A stretch of DNA of 13,364 nucleotides from Cochliopodium minus (lineage: Eukaryota; Discosea; Himatismenida; Cochliopodiidae): the NCBI GenBank assembly GCA_024220525.1, contig JAMYWO010000075.1:98512-111875 (forward strand). The letters are read 5' to 3'. The notes under the pieces were generated by a model. That model made no database searches. It was given only the letters and a program-made list of their open reading frames with translations, and was not told the origin of the DNA. Below are positions 7,946 to 13,364 of the stretch, in pieces. Position numbers and translations under genes: made by a program. How positions within the stretch are numbered: the stretch's first letter is position 1; every line of letters starts with the position of its first letter.

Positions 7946-8576
7946 TAAAATCTAAAAAATCTTCTTAAAAAATGATTGATTGAATTTCAATTTAATAATA
8001 AAAGTTTTATTATTTTAAATTCAATTAACATTGTTTTTATCAATTTTGTTTGATATTCAATGACCTTTGACAAATTGTTTTGAATCATTTTAATTTCCAT
8101 TGGTAACAATCTTTCTATTTATATTTTTTGCGGATCAATTTTGGCTATTGTTCCTCCGAAAAATATTTTTTATTTAGTAAATTCCAACTCTGATTTTTTC
8201 CAAGTAGATTTAATTAAGTTCAGGATATATAAATAAAGAAATCATTTAGTTAATGATATAAAAATTTTTTGTGAATTAAATATTTTTATTTCTCAACATA
8301 ATATACTATTTTTGATCAATGATATCCAAATTACATCTCATCATTTGTATATGTTGATTTATATGGATCTTTTATCGATCATTTTTAGTATTATAACATA
8401 TTTTAAGTTGAAATTATTTGCTGGCAATTAATTTTGTTTCACATAATAAAAAGAGATTTGAATAATTTAATAAATAAGAAAGTATGATTGATCCTTTCCT
8501 TTTCGTATTTCAATTATTTTATTCATTAAAAATATAAAATTTTTACTTTCCATTTCTGAATCTCCAAAATATTGTA
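7946..8576. other. Intergenic spacer before the DNA transposon
   Basis: No gene is supported on either strand. Apart from an inverted repeat at 7979-8025, this is low-complexity AT-rich sequence with frequent stops in all frames. Confidence 0.5.
7979..8025. repeat. Inverted repeat just downstream of the GLUG gene
   Basis: ATTGAATTT...AATAATAAAA pairs with TTTTATTATT...AAATTCAAT across a one-base centre, with a 3-nt mismatch bulge in one arm. It lies about 35 bp after the GLUG stop and could fold in the 3' end of that transcript. Confidence 0.5.
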
Positions 8577-8653
8577 AAATATATTTAATTATTTTTTTAT
8601 TGGCTGGTTTTTGGCTATATTCTGTTGCAATTAACCAACTTTTAAATTCAAAA
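8577..8653 (+). repeat. Left terminal inverted repeat
   Basis: Matches the reverse complement of 9788-9864 over 77 bp, with one substitution and A/T-run length differences near the outer edge. The inner edge is a TTTAAATTCAAAA string. Confidence 0.9.
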
Positions 8654-8667
8654 AAAAAAAAATTTCT

Positions 8668-9197
8668 TTATTTATATGAGTTCATAGATTTATTGGATAA
8701 TCTCTTAATTTCTATTTCTGGGATTGAGACATTTGGTTGAGAATTTTTTGATTGTATATTCATTCCATTATTAAGTATATTAAACATTATATTTTGATTA
8801 GGTGGAATGGTAGAATTTGTGGTATTGGTGGGAATGGGGTTGTTTGATTGCATATTCATTCCATTATTAAGTATACTGAGCATCATATTAGTAAACATTG
8901 GATTGTTATTCCCATTCATATTTATCATCAAACAAATCATGTTGGTCAACATATCTTCCCTCTTTGAAGAGTGATGTAACATATTGAGGATATTTTTGTT
9001 TAAATTGATTTCATCCTTTTGAATACATTAATATTATTCCCCTCGATTGTGTAATCTAATGAATCTGTTATATCAATCAATTGATATAACACTCTATAAT
9101 TAGAATAATTGTTATGATCATTATTCATAGTTTCATTTGTTCCATTGCTCGTATATCTTAATAGGTGATCAAAAGAAGGTAAATGATTGTTGTTCAT
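8668..9197 (-). pseudogene. Asn/Met-rich reading frame inside the transposon
   Basis: Read on minus, a 65-codon frame (9197-9000) starts MNNNHLPSFDHLLRY, contains YRVLYQLIDITDSLDYTIEG and ends VFKRMKSI at a stop. A second frame, offset by one, continues from about 9008 to 8668: LNKNILNMLHHSSKREDMLT, then two copies of a motif like ILNNGMNxQS, ending RLSNKSMNSYK. The two could be one protein of about 175 residues broken by a frameshift, or two exons. The composition is biased to Asn and Met. I recognise no domain. PIF/Harbinger-type transposons carry a second, DNA-binding ORF, and this could occupy that role, but no Myb-like pattern is visible. Confidence 0.45.
8745..8889 (-). repeat. Imperfect 96-bp-spaced direct repeat in the Asn/Met-rich frame
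   Basis: Segments 8745-8793 and 8841-8889 are about 90 percent alike and encode FNILNNGMNIQSKN and LSILNNGMNMQSNN on minus. Internal duplication explains the repeated motif. Confidence 0.7.
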
Positions 9198-9246
9198 TGA
9201 AATAATTCAAAATTTTATTTATATATTTATATAAATATATTTTTTC

Positions 9247-9750
9247 ATGCTAAAAAAAAAATATGCAGATGCATATATTTGGCTTTCTCTTGATCATGAT
9301 GATCTACCTGATAAAATTGCAAAGAAGAAAGATGATACTCATTCTATTATTACAGAGTATGGAGAAAGTATAATCATCATATTCTTTATAAACAAAAAAA
9401 GAATATTTGGGAAACGTAGAAACAAGTATATGATCTTAAGAAAGCTTGCAGATATAAATTGGATGAATAATTTGGACAAATGATCCTCAATTGAGTGTTC
9501 CTTTAGTAAATCCTTTTGAATCTGAGCACATAGAACAATATAATCATAATCAATATCATTATAGGAGCGTAATTGAAACAGTTTTTGCTAGAACCAAAAA
9601 TTTTCAAGCAGCAAACAATGTGTCACGATGCAGATTTGGACAATACTATTGGCATATCAATTGACAGCGTATATGATCAAAAAACATCCAATAAGAAAGA
9701 GGGAATTTTTTGAATTGGAGGAGGATATAACACATGATCTCGAAATATAA
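9247..9750 (+). pseudogene. Transposase C-terminal remnant (DDE, IS5/PIF-Harbinger-like), two frameshifts
   Basis: Three frames join to give a coherent end of a transposase. Frame 1 (9247 to about 9475) reads MLKKKYADAYIWLSLDHDDL and ends near RKLADINWMNN. Frame 2 (about 9473-9664) reads VPLVNPFESEHIEQYNHNQ, then YHYRSVIETVFARTKNFQAA, then CRFGQYYWHIN. Frame 3 (about 9650-9750) reads QLTAYMIKKHPIRKREFF and ends at TAA. By family knowledge, the R-S-x-I-E-x-x-F-x-R-x-K block is the region of the last catalytic Glu in IS5-like and DDE_Tnp_4 transposases. The N-terminal part with the first two Asp residues is not recognisable, so the gene cannot be functional. Superfamily assignment is tentative; the 2-bp TA duplication also fits other groups. 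Confidence 0.6.
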
Positions 9751-9787
9751 ATTGAACTCAAATAAATAAATTTATTTTTTTAATTTA

Positions 9788-9864
9788 TTTTGAATTTAAA
9801 AGTTGGTTAATTGCAACAGAATATAGCCAAAAACCAGCCAATAAAAAAAAATTAAATATATTTT
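9788..9864 (-). repeat. Right terminal inverted repeat
   Basis: Inverted partner of 8577-8653. It begins at TTTTGAATTTAAAAG on the inner side and ends at AAATATATTTT, followed by TA. Confidence 0.9.
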
Positions 9865-9866
9865 TA

Positions 9867-10663
9867 TTTCCAATAGATACCATATAGATTATTGGAGTTG
9901 TTGGATTGGCAAATTGCAACTACCTCATTCCACAAATTTTTGGAAAATAAACTTCATGTTCCATTTTTTTTGGAATATTAAAATGAATTCCATTATTTTT
10001 GGAATAAGAATAAAGAATTCAATTAATATTCCATCAAATTGGAAGAATAAAAATGATTGTGATAAATTCAAAATATTTGATAAAGTGAGAAAAAGAAAAA
10101 ATAAAAAAAAATGGCAAATCTGAAAATTTGAACCTATAAACAAGAACCTTGGAGAAGAAATAAAAATGGGAATATAGATGTAAATACAGTATTTTTATTA
10201 AAATTTAAAGAAAAGATTTCTAATTAATTCACAATCCAAAATATTCAAGTAACTATATAGAATAAATTTAAACAACATATTTGATTATAATCACAAATTC
10301 CTAAAAATTTACATTTTTTCACCTAAATACTTCAATGAAAACATTTTATATTTTATATCTCTTAAATCCACTTTGAAATTAAATAAATTAAAAAATTTAT
10401 AAATGTTGAAATTTCGATCTCATGATCTCAGATCAAAAACCATCTGTACCTCCAACGAACTACTTTAACCTCTGAATTTTTATAGAATAATAAAATGAAT
10501 TATTTTAATTTATATAATATTTTAATATTTTTATTTTTTTTGACTTAAAAAGTTTGATTTTTTTTATTTCTTTTTTCACTTTATTTTATTTTATTAATTA
10601 TTTGATTTATATTTTCATTTATATTTTTTTTATTGTTTATTTTTGTATTTTTTTATTTTATTG
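9867..10663. other. Spacer between transposon and duplicated block
   Basis: No gene is convincingly supported. A 69-codon frame at 9914-10123 is Asn/Lys/Ile-rich without recognisable domains and overlaps a hairpin, so I do not call it. The rest is AT-rich with stops in all frames. Confidence 0.45.
9971..10033. repeat. Inverted repeat with 24-nt loop
   Basis: TGGAATATTAAAATGAATTC (9971-9990) pairs with 10015-10033 (GAATTCAATTAATATTCCA) except for a one-base gap and one mismatch. The loop contains further ATTCC/GGAAT pairs, so the whole segment can fold into a compound hairpin. Confidence 0.6.
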
Positions 10664-11310
10664 TAACTTCTCAATCAAGTATATCACAATATTTAAAAGA
10701 TTAATAAAAAAAAATTTATCGTTTTAACTTGTGGGTACTCGAACAATCCAATGGGGTATTTTTAATTTTTTTAATATTTGTCATAAATTTGTTAGTTTGA
10801 ATTTTTATTTAATTTTTTTATTTATTCATAAAATTTCAAAAAAAAAAAGAAAGAGGAAAAAATGTTTAACTTGCCTACTACAAATTATCGTTTAAAGGTT
10901 TTGCTGTAAAAAAATTTTATTTTTTTTATTATTTTTATTTCAATTTTTTTTGTTATTTTTATTTTTCTATTTCCACTTTTCAAGACTTTTCAAAAAATAA
11001 ATTGTCCCATTTTTTAATGATAAATTTGGGGTGTTGAATATCAAAGAAGAGTTTTGTAAACGCTACGAAATTTTTTCTTCACTTTGTTCTTACTGTAAAC
11101 TTATTCTTTCTTCATCGCCATCACTCAATACAAAGTGTTGCACATGGGTTGTTGTTAGGACTTAAAAAGTAAAGTTGATTTAAAAAAAAAAAGGTAGAGT
11201 TGATTTTTAATTTTTTATTTATTTAAAATTTTTTATTTTACTTTCATTTTTGTTATTTATTAAAACAAAATTATTGAAACAATTTATAAATTTTTTTTTG
11301 GTAAATAGTA
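10664..11310. repeat. Duplicated block, copy 1 (degenerate)
   Basis: Matches 12712-13265 in the same orientation. Best-conserved parts are GGGTACTCGAACAATC near 10733 and the stretch 11031-11150, where only about five bases differ over some 110. T-rich stretches between them have drifted in length. Copy 1 carries a 10-bp insertion (TTGTTGTTAG-like, about 11149-11158) that breaks the plus-strand frame open in copy 2. Confidence 0.8.
11031..11165 (+). pseudogene. Conserved segment of duplicated block, copy 1; possible exon
   Basis: The plus frame reads VLNIKEEFCKRYEIFSSLCS, then YCKLILSSSPSLNTKCCTW, then VVVRT and TAA. The Cys-X2-Cys pair followed by Ser-rich text and another Cys vaguely recalls a BED-type zinc finger, but the His pair is absent. 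The minus strand of the same stretch also reads well (HFVLSDGDEERISL before a GTAAGA splice-like site), so coding strand is unresolved. Copy 1 has the frame-breaking insertion noted for the block. Confidence 0.3.
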
Positions 11311-11424
11311 AAGTGTTGTAACAACTGATAATTTAAAGTAAAGTTAATTTTTTACTTCAAATTGAATTTTTTGTTATTTTAGATTTTATTTTTTTTTAAA
11401 AAAATTTTTTTATTTTAAATTTAA

Positions 11425-11593
11425 AATGTTTTTGGACCAGAAGAACTACAACGAAAAGTTAAATATAAAAAAGATAACTTGCACCAATGTGGTTATGTTA
11501 AATAAAAAAATTGTGATTATTTTTCATTTATTTTTAAAATATTTTTCTCAATTTGATTTAACAGGTGAAAATGAAAAAAACGAGTTTTATTAA
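11425..11593 (+). pseudogene. Possible RCC1-like exon remnant, copy 1
   Basis: Two overlapping plus frames look partly coding. One reads NVFGPEELQRKVKYKKDNLH. The other is a 55-codon frame from ATG 11426 that reads MFLDQKNYNEKLNIKKITC, then TNVVMLNKK. The phrase 'IKKITC..VVML' recalls the 'V-K-K-I-x-C-G-x-x-H-x-x-x-L' strand of RCC1 repeats, and the start matches NVFGQL at 13281. This is suggestive only. Confidence 0.25.
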
Positions 11594-11610
11594 TTTTTTT
11601 ATTTAGTCCT

Positions 11611-12043
11611 TTAAAAAACTGCCATCTCTTCATTCAAGTACAATCTCTTTGTGTGAAAATTTCCCTCTTTTTTGCAAGTTTCAAAAATCAAATAAATCAA
11701 TTTTTCCCAAGCAATATTTTCAGAAATTTTTTTGAAATGTAACAGGTAAAACACCAATTTCACCTTTTTTTCTTAATCTAATTCTTTTTCCTATCTTGGT
11801 TACATTGTCAAGTCGATACAATATGAATGAGTTACAAGTTCCCCTTTAATTTTTTTTGAATGAGTAAAAGTTTCCAACCTAATTTTTATTTCTCCATTTT
11901 CAATAATTTTTTTTTAGAGTAGATGGTGTCTTTTGCGTAAAGGAAAGTTGGTTAGATAATCTTTAAAATTCTGATCATTATTTATTTTATTGATCATAAT
12001 AGAGTTACACTAAATCTTTCTCCAACTTCTCAAAATTGATCTT
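11611..12043 (-). pseudogene. Unrecognised minus-strand gene remnant
   Basis: On minus, 12043-12011 reads KINFEKLEKDL. A canonical 40-nt intron (12010-11971, GTGTAA...CAG) joins it in phase to 11970-11914, NFKDYLTNFPLRKRHHLL, which stops. Below that, 11845-11720 reads RGTCNSFILYRLDNVTKIG, then KRIRLRKKGEIGVLPVTFQK, and meets a stop. A frame offset by one, 11721-11611, continues ENIAWEKLIYLIFETCKKEG, then NFHTKRLYLNEEMAVF and TAA. Charge distribution and length without stops look like real protein sequence interrupted by a frameshift. I do not recognise a family. A short plus-strand alternative over 11614-11725 is also open but ends at a stop. Confidence 0.4.
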
Positions 12044-12118
12044 ATTTAATTTTTTTTTTCCTATTTTAATTCTAAATTATTTAATTTTTAAAATAATAAA
12101 ATATAATTATGTCTTTTT

Positions 12119-12184
12119 AATTTTTTTATTTTTTATTTTTTATTTCAAATTTTTTATTTTTTATTTCAAATTTTTTATTTTTTA
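12119..12184 (+). repeat. T-rich tandem repeat ending in an acceptor-like TAG
   Basis: ATTTTTTATTTTTTATTTCAA occurs twice in tandem, then ATTTTTTATTTTTTAG. The same unit occurs in introns 2 and 3 of the F-box gene at 4327, suggesting this is a former plus-strand intron, although no clear exon follows. Confidence 0.55.
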
Positions 12185-12395
12185 GGAAAAAGTTTTTAGT
12201 TGATAAAAAAAATTAAAATTAAAATCCCGTTTCTTTTTTTCTATTAATTTTTTTGGTTTATTCTTTTACATATCTTTTTGTGAATCATTTTTATATTTTA
12301 TTTTTTCTAATTATATTTTAATTAAATTTATTAGCAAAGTTTTCAATATTGATTCAAGTCAATATCCATTAGTAGGATATTTCTCACATCCTGTT

Positions 12396-12482
12396 TCAGT
12401 CATTACAGGAAACTTGGAGAGATAAGACTTTAACAAACTGTTCAACAAAACCATCCCCATAAGACCAAACATCAAATAGGTC
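12396..12482 (-). pseudogene. Fragment with kinase subdomain IX-like motif
   Basis: The minus frame reads DLFDVWSYGDGFVEQFVKVL and stops soon after. DVWSYGxxxxE matches the conserved D-x-W-S-x-G-x-x-x-x-E motif of protein kinase subdomain IX. Nothing upstream or downstream gives further kinase motifs with certainty. The plus strand of 12336-12426 also reads plausibly (KVFNIDSSQYPLVGYFSHP, then VSVITGNLER) before a stop. The strand is therefore unresolved and the match may be chance. Confidence 0.25.
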
Positions 12483-12608
12483 ATTTTTTTTTTATTTATA
12501 TTTATTTTTCTTTTTTATTATTTCATTTAATTATTTTTATTTTCATTTTTATTTTTATTAAACTTTTTTAATTTTTTATGTTTATTTTTTTTTTAACAAA
12601 TCTCAATT

Positions 12609-12794
12609 TTACTTTCGAACAACTTCAATACTTCTTTCTCGATGAAAATAGTTTATTATGAATCTGTTCAAGTTATCTTCACCAAGTATTCTGGCTTTAC
12701 TAAAATGATGAAACTTCTCAACCTTGTAAATTATAATATTTAAAATAATAATACAAAAAAAGTTTATCGTTTTAAATTTTGGGTACTCGAACAA
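12609..12794 (-). pseudogene. Minus-strand coding-like fragment overlapping the duplicated block
   Basis: A 61-codon open frame, with no ATG at its start, reads FEYPKFKTINFF, then KVEKFHHFSKARILGEDNLN, then RFIINYFHRERSIEVVRK. Its end, CGAAAGTAAAATTG, contains a GTAAAA donor like those of the genuine genes here. The balance of charged and hydrophobic residues suggests a real ancestral exon. Family unknown. It may belong to the same decayed gene as 11611-12043 and 12396-12482. Confidence 0.35.
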
Positions 12795-13265
12795 TCGAAT
12801 AGGGAATTTTATTTTTTATTATTTGTTATAAATTTTTAGTTTTTGATTCTATTTTTTATTTAATTTTTTTTATTTGTTCGTAATATTTCAAAAAAAAAAA
12901 AAGGGAGAATATATATCTAATGGAAATTCTCTTTTAAATGTTTTGCTGTACTACAAATTTTTTTTTGTTATTTTTATTTTTCTATTTCCACTTTTAATAA
13001 TTTTCGAAAATAAATTATCCCATTTTTTAATGATAAAAATTTGGGTGTTGAATATCAAAGAAGAGTTTTATAAACGCTACGAAAAATTTTCTTCACTTTG
13101 TTCTTACTGCAAACTTATTCTTTCTTCGTCGCCATCACTCAATACAAAGTGTCGCACATGGGACTTAAAAAGTAAAGTTGATTTTTAAATTTTTTATTTT
13201 TTAAATTTATTTTACTTTCATTTTTTTGCCATTTATAAATTATTGAAACAATTTATAATTTTTTT
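12712..13265. repeat. Duplicated block, copy 2
   Basis: Direct-orientation partner of 10664-11310, about 2.05 kb downstream. It lacks the 10-bp insertion found in copy 1, and about 110 nt of spacer present after copy 1 (near 11300-11410) is missing here. Confidence 0.8.
13031..13188 (+). other. Conserved segment of duplicated block, copy 2; possible exon
   Basis: The plus frame from ATG 13031 reads MIKIWVLNIKEEFYKRYEKF, then SSLCSYCKLILSSSPSLNTK, then CRTWDLKSKVDF. It can be extended upstream into T-rich DNA that looks like intron. The Cys-X2-Cys element is conserved between the copies but no zinc-finger family fits fully. The minus strand reads SHVRHFVLSDGDEERISL ahead of a GTAAGA donor-like site. 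Of the differences between copies in this stretch, some are synonymous in either reading, so strand remains open. Confidence 0.3.
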
Positions 13266-13280
13266 TTATTATTTTAGTAG

Positions 13281-13364
13281 AATGTATTTGGACAACTGAG
13301 AATTGAAGGATCTATATGGGTCATTTCTCCTCAAAACGAGTTACGCATCAATTATAGCTTGCCA
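13281..13364 (+). CDS. Partial exon, possibly RCC1-like, running off the window
   Basis: After TTTTAGTAG the frame is open to the window end: NVFGQLRIEGSIWVISPQ, then NELRINYSLP. 'N-x-F-G-Q-L-x-I-E-G-S' resembles the 'N-x-x-G-Q-L-G' core of RCC1 repeats, which build beta-propellers that bind GTPases or other partners. The upstream exon is not certain. The Arg where RCC1 has the second Gly (GQLG) and the decayed surroundings leave it unclear whether this belongs to a live gene. Confidence 0.3.

Larger units (their letters stand above)
8577..9864. mobile_element. 1288-bp DNA transposon with 77-bp terminal inverted repeats
   Basis: The two ends (8577-8653 and 9788-9864) are inverted copies of each other and carry the shared core TTGGCTGGTTTTTGGCTATA and CTGTTGCAATTAACC. 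Each end is flanked by TA (8575-8576 and 9865-9866), consistent with a 2-bp target duplication. Inside lie a transposase remnant on plus (9247-9750) and an Asn/Met-rich reading frame on minus (8668-9197), pointing toward each other. The element is nearly intact at its ends but its transposase is broken, so it is probably non-autonomous now. Confidence 0.85.

Noticed and set aside
9914-10143. ORFs of about 70 codons on both strands
   Set aside because: Low-complexity composition and overlap with a hairpin; no domain, no splice or neighbour support.
10409-10475. Possible tRNA on minus (TAGTTCGTTGG and a CAGAT/ATCTG stem)
   Set aside because: The anticodon loop would have 8 nt, the D stem has only 3 pairs and no acceptor stem can be formed.
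13031-13188. BED zinc finger in the duplicated block
   Set aside because: Cys-X2-Cys is present, but the paired His/Cys ligands at the expected spacing are missing in both copies.
1-13364. CRISPR array, bacterial operon or telomeric repeats
   Set aside because: No regularly spaced repeats with unique spacers, no ribosome-binding sites and no G-rich telomere-type repeat were seen.

Overview
This window looks like nuclear DNA from an AT-rich protist. The genes are split by many short introns (about 40-310 nt) that begin GTAAAA, GTATAT or similar and end in AG, often after a T-run. Stops are the standard TAA, TGA and TAG. Intergenic DNA is almost pure A/T homopolymer. No bacterial-type operons or Shine-Dalgarno sites are visible. 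The families present (F-box, SPRY, ankyrin, GLUG, possibly RCC1) suggest a free-living amoeboflagellate-type protist, perhaps heterolobosean, but the species cannot be fixed from sequence alone. All exon structures here were built by hand from reading frame, splice dinucleotides and phase.

Layout. (1) 186-2633: a tandem pair of F-box/SPRY genes with identical four-exon architecture. Exons 1-3 and their introns are nearly identical, exon 4 is clearly diverged, and only the first copy ends in a CaaX-like tail. (2) 2732-3172: a 5'-truncated non-LTR retrotransposon tail with two hairpins and a poly(A), followed directly by a broken ankyrin-like fragment (3173-3491). (3) 3694-4149, minus strand: a small three-exon cysteine-rich protein gene, divergent from (4) 4327-5541, a third F-box protein gene whose introns are expanded by T-rich 7-bp repeats. 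(5) 5807-7945: an eleven-exon gene for a predicted secreted surface protein with a signal peptide, GLUG-like repeats, a Thr/Ser/Pro stalk and a hydrophobic GPI-type tail; one base appears to be missing in exon 3. (6) 8577-9864: a 1288-bp DNA transposon with 77-bp terminal inverted repeats, a likely TA target duplication, a frameshifted transposase remnant and an opposing Asn/Met-rich ORF. (7) 10664-13364: a decayed region with a duplicated block (two copies about 2 kb apart) and coding-looking fragments on both strands. Fragments may derive from RCC1-like and kinase-like genes, but none is intact.

Roles. The three F-box proteins would act as substrate adaptors of SCF ubiquitin ligases, with SPRY as the target-binding module. 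The GLUG protein would sit on the cell surface. The rest of the window is dominated by mobile elements and gene decay, typical of a fast-changing accessory or subtelomere-like region, though no telomeric repeat is seen.
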